From Rhexocercosporidium sp. MPI-PUGE-AT-0058 (taxonomy: Eukaryota > Ascomycota > Leotiomycetes > Helotiales), in assembly GCA_020746875.1 (NCBI GenBank), contig JAGTJL010000003.1, positions 992,001 through 1,056,000 of the forward strand: 64,000 bases of DNA. The letters are read 5' to 3'. A model generated the notes under the pieces. The model was not told the DNA's origin. It saw only the letters and a list, made by a program, of their open reading frames with translations, and did no database searches. Shown here piece by piece: positions 43,482 to 55,146 of the stretch. A program made the position numbers and the translations under genes. The first letter of the stretch is position 1. Each line of letters opens with the position of its first letter.

Positions 43482-44334
43482 CTAGCAAGTAGGAAGTGAC
43501 ACAAGCTTTCCTTGCTCACCGAGGCAAGAATTCTTAGTGGAAACCTTTCCTGGGTCACCTCCCTCAGTCTTGCCAATTCCCTTGTATTCCTGGTAGATTT
43601 TTCCTGATCTGTAATATCCGGAGATAGTGGCAGTGTTACTTAATGTGAGGAGTCAGTATTTGTTTACGAAATAATAATATATGCATGTGAGGTAGATCCG
43701 GGTGGCTAACCATAATTGGAGTTAATGCCTGCGACTTCGGCCTTGACGCCAATCGCCTTCAGCCCCTTGAAAATGACCTTCCTTGGTCCGCCGTTGTTGG
43801 AGCAGTTTCCACAAGATCTGTAGACTTTCCCCACATTATCGACAGTGAAGTCTGTGACTGTGACAGTGCCTCGGCCATTGTGCTGGATGACCTTGTCTTT
43901 TGCATTTTGTGCTCCTCCGCCTGTGATCGTAACATCTCCAGTCCCGAGAAGAGAAATAGCATCTATTCCTATCCGTCAGCAAGGTCAAATAAAACCTGGC
44001 ACATACCCTCGCAGACCTTGCGGAACCAAACATTGTAAGCGTGCAGGCTCCTTTGCAGTGAACACCCTCACGCTGGTTGGCACCAATAATGACATTAGAC
44101 AGGGAAGTTCCATTTTCGAGAATAAATACTGCAGAATCGCTGCCATTCTCGCCTTCGCCGCAAGTAACGCCACGGTCGAACTCCTTATTGCCGCCATCAA
44201 ATGATGATGCGATGGTACTGGGTGTCGAGAGCTTCTGCACAGTACGTACCGCTGGCGGGAATGTTGAGTTGAGCCGCTACTTGAGTGGTGGTGGTGGCTA
44301 GGAGAGCTGCGAAGAGAGTGGTACGGTATTGCAT
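43482..44334 (-). pseudogene. family 3 pectate lyase (PL3), frameshifted
   Basis: Starts MQYRTTLFAALLATTTTQVA, a signal peptide, then LNIPASG. At 44240-44247 the sequence gtacgtac looks like a 4-bp tandem duplication: the frame then runs into a stop, while the other frame carries the enzyme (STPSTIASSFDGGNKEFDRG, ILENGTSLSNVIIGA, REGVHCKGACTL). Near 44033-44037 one base seems missing and the frame returns with NVWFRKVCE. An intron is followed by DAISLLGTGDVTITGGGAQN, DKVIQHNGRGTVTVTDF, VYRSCGNCSNNGGPRKVIF and VAGINSNYG. After another intron, whose borders do not quite fit the frame, comes the tail GYYRSGKIYQEYKG to LVSLPTC. These match PL3 pectate lyases, secreted enzymes that cleave de-esterified pectin. 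The copy as it stands cannot give a full enzyme unless the bases are assembly errors. Confidence 0.7.
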
Positions 44335-46506
44335 AGTGGAGTTGGTCGGCAACAAGGTTCCCAAAAATGAATGAATGGATTGGGAGTCTGAGGTAATGAA
44401 AGGATGAAAGAATGAAAGGATCAATGAAGGTGAAGAAGGAATAAGTTTTGAAGGACTCTGAGCTGCCTTTTTTATCCCAATGACTTTAGTCCCATGACTA
44501 TCAAGATGCAATTAAGTTCATGACATCTAGCTAGAGTACAAAAGCCAAGTTGCCATCCCCCTCGAAGCCCACAATAGTGTTACCGTATTTACATTACCAG
44601 CACCAAAGGAGTGCAGTGACGAATTATCCAAGTGACCCTGCGTGAAGAGGATAAAGTGACAAACACTTGGATCGACAAAATAACAGAATATTTGTAAGAA
44701 CAAGCCAGGTGCTGAAGTTCCTTAAGCTGTTTCTGCTAAATCACCTGGTAGCCAGGGCAGATCCTCGACTAACATTGCCTAGTCTAACACAGCCAAGGCC
44801 TAAATATCTTGGAGATGGGGATGTGCAAGTCGTCCAGGGTCAGATCATTGTCGACTTCTAGTCTTCCATGCTCCACCAAGGCTACAACGAAGTTACATCT
44901 AGATGTGTTAGTCTCGGCTGAGCGTGCATTGACTTGACGAATTTGTTGAAAGCTATCTTATGATTGGTCTCTGTAGTAAGTAGGCTTTCGGTAAGCCGCT
45001 GTCAAGTGTGTCAATCATGTGCAAAAATAGGTTGAAATTCAATACCCACAATTCGGAGCTGAAACTGACTGAGAACCCCATGCTACTTGGTATTAATCTA
45101 CAGGAGTCTGCAAAACACATAAAGCTCGACACTGAACTTCGATCCAGTACATGTAGCGAAGTTTACCTACATGTAGGGGACGACGAAACACTTAGCGAGT
45201 CAGACGCTTGATGACCTAGTGGCAGGTTCGAGAACGGATCCATGTATTGATTGTATTATGTAAGAAAACTCTTTAGGGCAATTTTAGGTCCTGGACGAGC
45301 ATATATTGCTGCTTTCAAGCAATGTAAGTTGTATTGCCACAGTGGTGTCTGCGTATAGAGCAGCAGCCGTGCCCCTCATCGCTTCCAAACAATGTCACTT
45401 TCACTGTCAAAAAATAAGGTCTTGATCAAGCAAATGTAGTTTTATTGATCAATAAAAAGGGAGGATCTAATTATGAGTACATCTCTATGCCCTAAGACTC
45501 TCACTCCTGCTACGCACTTAGAATAATTCGGGATAAAATCATATAGAAAATTTGGCGCATGTATCGGTGTTACGAGTTCAGCCTCAAATTGTGCCTATTG
45601 CTTGAAGACATAGATTTTTCCTCCTTTCAGGCCCTTAATATCTTAGTATTGTGTGCTATGCCAGTGGGAGCAAAGTTGTTCACAGTCGTAGTTTGCTCCG
45701 CGGTTCGGCTAGTCAGTGGACGACTCAAGACCAGAGATTTTGACTCGCGCACAACAAGTGTTCAATAAAAAAATCACACACGCATGTCTTTCTAGTCACT
45801 TTCTTTTACCCTTTGTTTCTTGCATCTATGAATTCTAGCCTTGAAATTAGCGGGCATTCTGCGAGGCCCGTAGCTTCTTCAGATTTACCAGCAACCTTGC
45901 CTGATAAATATCCAGGAGTTCGATTAACCCATGAGGAAGCTCCAAGAGGGGTCATGAGAGACCGCCCCCCCCCAAATAATTAATGATGTATTTTTCTTGC
46001 TCTTTAGATATCAATCGGTCTGTCTCTGTCGTGGTAATACATAACAACGCAGTAAGCCCCACCGACCGCTGCTTTATCAGCACCCACGCTCTCGGCTCTC
46101 GGACATCACAGCGCGAAGAGCGAAGTTCGAACTTCCTTTCCAAGCAGTCAATCCAAATAGAAATGTCTCCGATGAGGCTCCCGATTCACGAGTATCTCGG
46201 AAACATATGCAAGCAAGCCCTCAACTCCATGTGGCAATTCGGATTTGTGAGGATGGAATTGAGCATTCGGACTCCGGATTGTTTACCCTGGTTTGATCAC
46301 GGAGCTTTATCCAATCAGATGTGGCCCTGGCTGTCCTATGATATAATATAAATTGCACCAAGATCGTCGTCACTAAACATCCATCATTCAAAGAAACTCA
46401 ATAGATCATATGTCGTCAGACGAATTACAATTATACGAACAACCCACCCCAAATAGGAGCAAATCGAACACCTTCCAAAGCAACATCTTCCAAAATCCTT
46501 TACAAA
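44335..46506. other. intergenic
   Basis: About 2.2 kb without a supported gene. A C-run lies at 45963-45972. A TATA-like element tataatataaa (46342-46352) lies about 155 bp before the next gene and is probably its promoter. Confidence 0.45.
46342..46352 (+). promoter_or_regulatory. TATA-like box of the AtaL-like gene
   Basis: tataatataaa, about 155 bp before the ATG at 46507, consistent with a leader of about 125 nt. An upstream ATG at 46410 opens a 66-codon frame that overlaps the main start, so leaky scanning may be needed. Confidence 0.45.
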
Positions 46507-46992
46507 ATGGCACTTTCAACAAACAACATCGCCTTCACCTCCCCTATCAACCCACCAGGCGCAAAACCAGTCCTTACTCGCTCCCAAATTTGGGCTATGC
46601 TCCAACTTAAGATCCGCTCTGCAGAGACATTCGTCCCCAAAGCAATCGCATCCACCACTGTGCTCTCCACAACCACCGATCACACAGGCGGAAACGCAGT
46701 CACAGTCCGCGAAATTACGTTCCTTGAGAACCAGCGCAAAGTCAAGGAGGTCGTCACGGCGTATGACGATAGTAGGGTTGAGTTTGCTCAGCCAGATGGG
46801 AGCCATGTTAGTAATATTGTGAGTGAGGGTGCGGAGGGTCTGTATATGACGTATGTATTTGAGTGGAGACATCCTGGTGTTGAGGGGGAGGAGTTGGAGA
46901 AGCTGAGGGCGAAGGAGAAGGGGATGAGTAAGATTGCTGTCGAGGGGACTATTCAGGCGATGAGGAATTTGGTTAGGGAGGGAACGTATTGA
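46507..46992 (+). CDS. AtaL-like (DUF1857, START/Bet v1-like fold) protein
   Basis: Single exon, 161 aa. Family features are the opening INPPGAKPVLTRSQIWAMLQ with KIRSAETFVP, then the strand TVREITFLENQRKVKEVVTA, FAQPDGSHVSNIVSEG, LYMTYVFEWRHPG and the long C-terminal helix KIAVEGTIQAMRNLVREG. Members are small helix-grip proteins with a hydrophobic pocket, found across fungi and bacteria; some sit in natural-product gene sets, but the ligand is generally unknown. No signal peptide, so probably cytosolic. A TATA-like element lies upstream and an overlapping upstream frame (46410-46610) may influence translation. It converges on the MFS transporter gene. Confidence 0.85.
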   Translation: MALSTNNIAFTSPINPPGAKPVLTRSQIWAMLQLKIRSAETFVPKAIASTTVLSTTTDHTGGNAVTVREITFLENQRKVKEVVTAYDDSRVEFAQPDGSHVSNIVSEGAEGLYMTYVFEWRHPGVEGEELEKLRAKEKGMSKIAVEGTIQAMRNLVREGTY

Positions 46993-47324
46993 GATGGCTG
47001 AGGGGCTGATCATGTTTGGAGCTTTTGGAAGTACATAGTAAAGTCCCTTAAAGTAACGAAAGTTTATCTGCTGCCATTGTTTCATGCTTTAATACTTATC
47101 GTAGGTGTTGGGTACTCAATTTTTGTGATCTAGCGAAGTAAAGCGGCTCACGTCAAGAGATAAGTGGTCAAGATATAAAGATAGTTTCAAATCCAACTAG
47201 CTTGGTTCAAATTAATCTATCTTGGGTCTGTTTCACCCTGATCTTCAAATCGGTAGCTTTCATAAGTGTGTTGTCATCAAGTGAGTTGTCTGAGATCAAC
47301 TGCTGACATGCATCGATCCACCAT
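46993..47324. other. 3' regions between convergent genes
   Basis: About 330 bp between two converging stops, probably 3' UTRs. Confidence 0.4.
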
Positions 47325-48983
47325 CTAGTAGGCATAGTAAAGGACCGACTCATCCTCAGTCTCCTGCTTGATCTTCTTGTTCTCACGCATAAGCGCAAAG
47401 CGGAGACCCCAAGCGGCCAGCGCGCAGAGAGCCGAGAAGGCAGCCGATGTCGCCAACGCAAGAGTGTATCTTCCATTGTAGTCATCTGTCCATAGATACT
47501 ATAAATGATCAGTCACAGTTCGCATCCAAGTAGGGTAAATGATTGGACTTACAGGAGTCCAGATAAAACTAGCGTTACTGGTAGACACGATGATTGAGAG
47601 TGCCACAGCACGCTTCTCCTTCGTTTGACCACAGGTTGCACCGACCCAACCCAGGATGATAGAGTTCACTGCGTAGGTACCGATAGCGAAGATGATCATG
47701 CTGACGTAGCGAGCAGCGGTGTTGTCAATCGCAAAGCCGAGGATGAACCCGAGAATTGCAACGCACTTCGCAGCAGTGATGTGCCATGTGCGCTCGTTGA
47801 AGCGCCCAGATGACCAGGACCAGTAGACGGAGATTGCTCCTGCGATCAAGTAGGGTGGGCAAGTAAGAGCAAGAGTTATTTCGCGCTTGAATCCGAGCCC
47901 TTTGACGACGGAAGGGAACTATTGCAACTATTAGAATTTTATCAAGCGAGGAGGAGATGGGGGTTGCTGACGAAGTTCTTGAAGCCGTTCGATGCAAGAT
48001 GCATGTGTTGCATGAAGACGAAGATCCAGACACGGTAGTCCCTGAGCGCCTCCTTGAGACCTTTGACGGTGGAGATCTTGCCTTGTTCCTCGACAGTGTC
48101 TCGCTTAATGCGGTCATTGGCCAAAATACGCTCTTCGGGTGTGAGCCAGCGAGTGACAGTTGGGTCGTCGGGCAAGAACCATGTTCCCACAATGGCGACG
48201 ACGAAAGTGAAGATTCCTTGAATGATGAAGAGCCAGCGCCATCCTTCGAGTCCTGCTGCACCATCCAATTTGAAGATGCCGATAGCGATCAGCCCAGCAA
48301 AGGCAGTAGCAAGAATATTTCCCGTGTAGAGGATAGCAATTCGAGTTGCGACTTCCTTGCGAGTGTAGAAGATGGAGAGGAGGTAGAGAGCTCCACTGTT
48401 TCTAGTTAGTCTCGAGTTCGAGGGTTCGAAGATTTGGTTTTCTTACGGGTAGAAAGGAGCTTCAGTAACACCCAAGAAGAATCTGGTGAGGAGCAGACCG
48501 GTGAAGTTCTTGGAGATACCAGTGAGGGTGGAGACGATGGCCCAGAGAGCCATGGCTGATCCCATGTAGTATGATGGCCGAATACGTGTAATTAACATGT
48601 TTGATGGGATACCACCAAGAATGTAGCCGACGAATAAAATTGAAACGCAGGTGGAGTATTGTGTAGGGCTGATCTTGAGATCTGTTTCGATATCGTCTAG
48701 TTTTGCGAGGGCAATGGCATTTCGGTCGAGGTAGTTGAGCCAATACATGAGCCAAAGAACGGGCTAATTGAGTGCGTTAGACGTGGTAGGTGAAGAGACG
48801 GAAGTAAGATGTATATACCATGATTCTCCAATCTAGCTTCCGAACAAGCTTCTTCTCCTCAGGACTGAGGTTGAGAACAGCACCAGAGTAATCACGGTTC
48901 GTGATATCGACTTCGTCAATGTATGGCTTCTCTATGTTCTCGTTCTGGACGACGACACCGCCAAGGCCATCTTTCTTCTCCAT
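47325..48983 (-). CDS. MFS transporter, ACS (Dal5/Tna1-like) family
   Basis: Exons 48983-48819, 48763-48447, 48401-47972, 47918-47553, 47498-47325; 1452 nt, 483 aa, the normal length. ACS-type features are EEKKLVRKLDWRIMPVLWLM, YWLNYLDRNAIALAKLDD in the first membrane span and loop, SILFVGYILGGIPSNMLITR, LLTRFFLGVTEAPFYP, GWRWLFIIQGIFTFVVAIVG and PDDPTVTRWLTPEERIL before the central loop, then IILGWVGATCGQTKEKRAVA in the second half. About 12 membrane segments can be placed. Family members import anionic nutrients such as allantoate, nicotinate, pantothenate or biotin precursors at the plasma membrane; the substrate here cannot be told. The last exon ends in a charged cytosolic tail (ENKKIKQETEDESVL). 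Confidence 0.93.
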
Positions 48984-51369
48984 GATGAACAAATCTGAAT
49001 GAAGTCGTAAGTCTTGTTGGAATGAAGCTCAAGTGATGTCGAGGAGGAAAGATGAGGCGAGTATGAGAGGGTATGGGTCGATGGTCTGGGAAATGTCTGG
49101 GGATAGCACGAGGGTTATATAACTGTCAACGAGTAGTGCAATGCGGGGGATGGAGAAGCCGATAGCTTCAGAAGCCGTCAAAACCAGGCCCATGGCAAAG
49201 GGATAGACTCCCATTCGGTCGATCTAACGAGATGTTACATAGAAGGTTCTTGGTATGGGTCAAACATAGGACATATGGCGGCTTGAGTTTCCGCTCCTGA
49301 CCCTAGTATGTCGATGCAGAACTAGAAGGTTGGCAAGTGCTCGACAGAATAGGCGAGGAAGTGTTGGCGTCAAATCCAGAGCAAGATGTTTCTGTTGGCC
49401 ATTGCCCCCAGCCATCGATTCTTTCGAAAATCCCGCATAATTCTTCTCCCCACAATCCTAGCATTTAGGATCTAGCATCTAGGAGGGAGATACCAGTTGA
49501 AGCACTGCAGATCACAACGCCGCATTGTAAATGATAAGAGGTAGAAAACAAACCGGATGCATCACGCACTGGGCAGTGCAGCCAAGATATGGTGGAGAGA
49601 AACACCCTCAACACCAAAATGAGTTTCCAACAGGAAGCGATTCAGGTATCGAGACAGAAACGCTGACATACAGGAGCTCGACGTGCCATAAGTTGTCGTG
49701 AGTGGTGCTTCCAAGCTGGGCAAGTTCTGGGCGGCAAGCCACGCGCTTGGAAGTCTTGCAAACGTATAGAAAACCCCTGCGCGCCAAGTTGCCGCGCCCC
49801 AGTGCCAACGCCGTGGCGAAATATCAAGAAGAAGTTATCCTGTGCTTCTGTTTTAGAGCGGATCTTGTTTATAGTCAAGGCGGGAGGCTGGGTTTACACA
49901 CCAAACGGAACGTCAGGTGTCGACCGCCATTTTGAAGCCAAGTCTGCCGTCCAGATGCGAGCTTCCGGCACGCCTTGCGTCGAGGCTGTCTCTGCCGCAT
50001 TTATGGATATTCCCCTTTTGTTTGAGAGGGAGTGTTTTGACTTCTGAGCAGTCGTGATATTTTATTCACAGGACGTTCCTTAGGAGTCGCGTAGGGTCGC
50101 GAGTAAGTAATCCTAGCACTTCGCTCAACCACCTCATTTGACCATACCCGAGAAGATAGTCCGGCCTAATATATGTAATCTTACATGGATCTCGTCTTGT
50201 GGGTTGGCTTCTCTTTGCAGTGTTAGATCTGGAGCCTCCGCAGTTCTCCCACTTCGTTTCCTTCCCCCCGCTTTCCCCTCACATGAAAATTGGCGAGCAG
50301 ACTTGGCTTGCACTACTGTAGACCGCAACCCGGGAACTTTTTCATGTATTTTGACTTTGACATACATTAACATGACATGACATGACAGATATGTGCCCCG
50401 CCAGTAATCGTAGTGACATTCATGACCAGATAGCGAACTTGGCGATTAGCATCTTCTTGTTCCATCTCGCTCACCGTCAAATCGAATGGCTTCAGACTTC
50501 GAATCTTGGAACCTAGGTTTGAAAGGAAGGTAGTGATTCTGTAGTAGCCCATATGCAAGCCTCTTAGATGACTGCACTCGACACAAAGCGTCAGCAAGTC
50601 ATCGGGATATACATACTAAGGCTTCTGATACAGCCCGGGCTAACACATTTATTGTCTTCTTTCCAACGGCAGTAATCCTTCCAGAAGGCCGCTAGAAAAC
50701 AACTTTCAAGCCATCAAAACGCCTCGAGGTGGAAGCACGACTTAGACTCTTGGAAAGCGCTTGGCAGAGCAGCCAAGAGACGTGTGTAAGTATTACTCCG
50801 CACACCATCTCGCGGGGTCCTATCCTTCATCAGGGGTATGGTGCGGTGATCTTTCCGGATCACTGTATGCGGTGTGGCGCTTTCTGAGATGTTTAGAGGT
50901 TGTGAGTTTGGTTTGAGTCGACCAGCAGCTGTGTTTTCCTCTCGAGTATATTGGATGAGGACTGATAGTATAGACATGGAGAAGATCCGATTCCAGTTAA
51001 AACTATAGCATGTCCTCTGCAACACCGGGGGCCTATGCTCAAATCTCCTTTAATTAACGTGTAAGTATTTATGAGATAACCTTTTCCGTTTCTCTGAAAG
51101 CTCTCCCATTGGTGCAACTAGGTACTACTGGGTCAAGGGACATACATCCATGTCCAGAGGAACTTCCCTCCTTCTCAGTTCCAATCCCAATCTCCTATTC
51201 CTCCGCACAGCCTCCGGACCCTCCACATACTTCACCCCTCTCCCCACCTCCGCTAACCGTACCCCTCCATATCGCTTGCATCTCCATCTTACATCTCACC
51301 CCTACATCCCATGCATCGGGCACTTACGGACAGTGCCTAGAATACCAACCAGCCATCATCTCTACAAGT
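48984..51369. other. intergenic, long
   Basis: About 2.4 kb without a supported gene. It includes a short GACAT run at about 50370-50388. Frames at 49608-50047 and 50367-51117 are overlapping and motif-free. Confidence 0.35.
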
Positions 51370-52330
51370 CAAGCTAAGTATAGCGCCTGCTGTAGCCAAG
51401 CGAAAACTCGCAAGCCACCAACAGTTAGGTAGATGCTTTATCTTTATCCTGCTATTCCGTGCATATAAAGACCAAGAAATAGAGAGAGATGCTGTAGAGA
51501 TACTGGAAAGACAAGACACCGGGAAGAATAGGAGTTCGCTGAAGCGAACAGACTTAAAAGCTAACAAAAATCCATATACTATATACTATTCTTCCCAGCT
51601 AAGCATAGCCAAGCCACGGTACGCAAGCCACCAAGATACTTCATCATATAGATGTACAGGAGTGGTAAGAGTCGGAAAAGGGGTATTGTGTCGGGAAGAA
51701 CAGGAAGGATAAGAGAGCCCTGATAGAGGAAACATGCTTAGAAGTCCATCAGGACCTTCGTCCCATAGTTATCCTTGCTCCCTATTCCAACTGACAAAAG
51801 AACTTTGTAAAGATAAACTTACAAATGATCATGATCCACCAACAACTGGGTAGATACTTTTGCCTTCAGCTTGCGCATAGACAGGTCAAGGGATAGAGAT
51901 TTCCGGCAAGAATAGGAAGAATAACAGAATATCAAGAGATAATGGGCTTAGAAATCAACAGATATTGACGGATTGTGTGGTGTGTTAACCTTGCACCCTG
52001 ACTGAGCCAGTCAAGATATCGCCTCTCACATGCTGGGCGTTGATACATATCTCGTCTGATGAAATACTGCCATGAGATACAAAGAAGGTTTCGGGAAGAA
52101 TAGGAAATATTTGAAGGAAGGGGCTCAGAAGTCAGTTATTATCAGCACTATGAACCATGCTCGCCAGGTATGATCCTGTTCTGTCCCTGAGACATTCAAC
52201 TGAGGGAGAATTAGTAAGCTCCCTAGGGGTAGATGCTGTCAGGGATGCTTGACTTTCGTTTGGATCAGGCTCTAATGGAAGCTTTTCTGAGATGAGACAT
52301 CGGAAAAATAGGATGAGAACAGGACTGAGG
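51370..52330. repeat. degenerate tandem repeat array, about 5 units of 170-210 bp
   Basis: A core like tcgggaagaataggaa recurs near 51519, 51691, 51903, 52091 and (weaker) 52298, giving spacings of about 170, 210, 190 and 205 bp. After the core, several units carry a second shared box (gcttagaagtc, gcttagaaatc, gctcagaagtc), and between cores a third (ccaccaacag/ccaacaactggg ... taggtagatgc/gtagatact). Order of boxes is kept, so this is an array rather than chance. No open frame spans it. Units differ a lot, so it is old or was mutated. Function unknown. Confidence 0.5.
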
Positions 52331-53012
52331 GATGATGACAGGTTAGGAAGCGGATAATAGACAGGTAGGAATTGCTTTCTTGCATGTAGATGCTTCTTTC
52401 TACAAGCTCATCCGGTGGTCTGTCAGCTCTGAGGTGTCTGAGTCGGTTTCCTGTGGAGTGGAGCTTAATCTGGATCAAAAACACGATCAAGTTTCTCGAA
52501 CGAAATAAGAAGGATACGACATGTAAAGACTGACGGAAATACGGACAGACAGATTGATAGAGAGGGCGGCGGCATTCGACACTTGTTGATTCCGAAGTTA
52601 TACTCAACAGGAAGAGAACCCGTGCCTCCTTACCCTCAGCTAGTTTGCCAGAATAAAATTGGAAATCTTACGAGAACGAGAGGAGCGAGAACTAGAAACA
52701 CAAGGAATGCAAGACATCTATTCCGCCCACGTCTTTCTATACCATAAGCTGGCTTCAGAGTCAACGAAGGAAAAGCTCGAACGCCCCGATCCCAAAATCA
52801 ATCAGTCATATCATTATGCCAAACCCACCACCCAAATCCGATATCCAATCCAAGCAATTAGGAAATCCGCTATCATTTCTCCTTAGCTCTTTTTGCCCGT
52901 CCCTCCTTGTCAGGCTATCCACCATCCAAACACCAACAAAATAGACACTCCTTTGGGATATCTCATTTTGGTGACTTGGCGACTTCTGTGTCGTATAGAT
53001 TGGCTTGGTTGA
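52331..53012. other. intergenic
   Basis: About 680 bp after the repeat array up to the stop of the next gene; frames at 52272-52607 and 52659-52886 carry no motif. Confidence 0.35.
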
Positions 53013-54250
53013 TTATGCACTAACAGCCTCAGCCTGCGCAACAAGCCTCGCCCTCCACCCATTACACACCTCCTCAAACCCACCGACAACATCCCCACAT
53101 ACCCCCGCGCACTCCCTCGCACCAAGCCTCTCGCCCCAATTATGCCTCTTAAGCCACCTCTCGCCCTCCTCCCTCGCCTCCTCCTCCTTCCGCATCTCAG
53201 CCACGAGTTCCCTCGCGCTGCGTAGTCGACGCGTTGCCGTCGTGGTGGTCTGGCGAGACATGTGTAGAGTATCGGAGAGGTAGTTGAGGGTCTGTACGAG
53301 GTCGGCTGTCAATCCGTGCAGTTGCGTGAGGGAAGTGAATGCTGCTGTTGTGGGGCGTGGCATGGATTCGCTGATGGTGACGAGGAGGGGAAGGAGGTCG
53401 TCTATGAATTCTTCGTCTGGGGGAAGGGAGAGCGGGGAGAAGAGTGGGTAGGTGAGGGATTGGAGGAGGCGGGTTTGGTGGAGGATATGTGTTGAGAGTG
53501 CTGAGTGTGCGGTTATGAGTCTGGTGATAGGCATTTACATTAGCATGATATTTCGCAGGGAGGAAATACTTGGGACAGAACTAACCTCGTAGCATTCCCC
53601 TCAACGCCAGATTGTCCCCCTAGATCTTTCAACCCCTCTATCACTCTCATCACAACACTATCCCTATCCGTCCCATTATTCTCCGTCCCCCTCCTCGCTA
53701 AACTCTCCACCATATCCATCCTAGATACCAGCCCAGGCGGCATACCGGGCGACTCCAAATCCGAATCTCCCCCGTAATCACTACCATCATACTCGCTCGG
53801 TTGCCTCCTATGCCCCCTCCCCAGCATCAAAGTCGGCGGTGTAAGATTCGCTGATTTGGGCCGTGCTTGTACAGGTGAAGACGTAACATCCACACCACTA
53901 TCCCTCGTGGGTTCCCTTCCCTCCTCGCCGCCGTCCTGGAAATTCATATCCGGCTCATAATCCTCGTCTTCCTCCTCCTCTTCGCCCTCCTCCCACGCAT
54001 CCGCCAACTCATCCGCTAGGTTCCCCAACCCATTCGACTGTGCAACCGGGCCACCACTACTGAAGACATCTACGCCTATGGAATCGGATCTGTTGAGGCT
54101 GTGTCTGTTTGGGTTTGGAGATGTGGGTGTATTGAGACTGCCTTTCGAGTGCCGTCGTGGACTTTCATTATAGGAGAGAGGTGTGGCGAAGGAGAGGTCG
54201 ATGGCTGATGGACCTCGACTGTGCCGGGGCGTCCGCGGTGAGGTGGGCAT
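53013..54250 (-). CDS. conserved fungal protein of unknown function, 390 aa
   Basis: Exon 1 54250-53586, exon 2 53520-53013, joined in frame (1173 nt). The N-terminal half is disordered: RTPRHSRGPSAIDLSFATPL, a strongly acidic run with ten or more Glu/Asp (about residues 88-103), and RDSGVDVTSS. The C-terminal half is helical and looks like the conserved core: VMRVIEGLKDLGGQSGVEGN, then ATRLITAHSALSTHILHQTR, EEFIDDLLPLLVTISESMPR, LVQTLNYLSDTLHMSRQTTT, RRLRSARELVAEMRKEEEAR and WLKRHNWGERLGARECAGVC. From memory this core is widespread in Pezizomycotina. No signal peptide or membrane segment. The helical layout suggests a subunit of a larger assembly; I cannot name it. Confidence 0.85.
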
Positions 54251-55146
54251 CGCGAAGGTATGCGTGAAGGAGTGGTAGTCGTCCAGTTTGAATACTGCTT
54301 GTCTCCAGCTCTCTCCTCTTCAACTCCCTTAATCCAGATCTTCTCCAAAGTCCAAATCCGACTTGAATTCCAGGCCCAGACACTCTGCCGTCAGCCCCTC
54401 AAATCCTTTGTCCTCGACCTCCTCCGAAAAGTCTCGAGCGTCCTTCCTTCCTTCTGTCTGCTCTCCTTCCTAGGGTCGTACTCTGTAATCGTCCTCTGCT
54501 GCGAATATTCTTTCCGTATCTCAGGTATGAAGTAGCAAGTCAACGCGTCGAAGATGCAACCGTAGGCAAGTTTTCGTGTACGGATGTTGTTGTTTTTGGG
54601 TCGACGTGGTGACAGGACAGGGTTCAGGCGAGCAGCGATTTATTGCGTTGATGCAAAGGCAGAGTTGTCATAAAATATCGTCCCAGTCAATATTTGGACT
54701 GCGATTTCGATTCGCGATTGGCGGTGGGAGATGATCCCTGTCGCTGAGATTACGGCAATGCAATGCAATGCGTTCCGGGGCGTGTTTTCTTTCGGAAATC
54801 GCTGCGTTAACGACTTGGTGATGAGGGTATTTTTCTGGATGGTCGAGATAGCATAGCCAGTCTTGTCTTCGATTTTGTTGTTCCTGAAATGATAGTGAGG
54901 TAGATTGGTAGAGATCCGCTCAGGATCTAGACCTTCGGTTCAAAAGTATTGCCGATACAAAGGCGGGACTTTTAAGCTTCACTTCAACAGACGAACCTGC
55001 ACTAATTAAAAAACAACAACCCGCTCCCGTGCTGTTTCCTCGTGCTCTGGTAACCCCTCTATCAATCTGGAACACTTCACCACCAACCTAGCATCTGGAT
55101 ACGAAGTCACACATCTCTCCTCTCTTTGAGCTACAATATCAAAAAA
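54251..55146. other. shared upstream region of two divergent genes
   Basis: About 900 bp between the starts of the 390-aa gene (minus) and NAT3 (plus). Contains GCAAT repeats near 54752-54768. No coding exon seen. Confidence 0.4.

Noticed and set aside
44240..44254. 15-nt stretch with perfect GTACGT donor and TGTGCAG acceptor in the pectate lyase
   Set aside because: Far too short for a fungal intron and its removal (15 nt) would not correct the frame.
45180..45250. Possible tRNA suggested by a ggttcga box
   Set aside because: The B-box is incomplete (GGTTCGAGAAC) and no acceptor-stem pairing or A-box fits.
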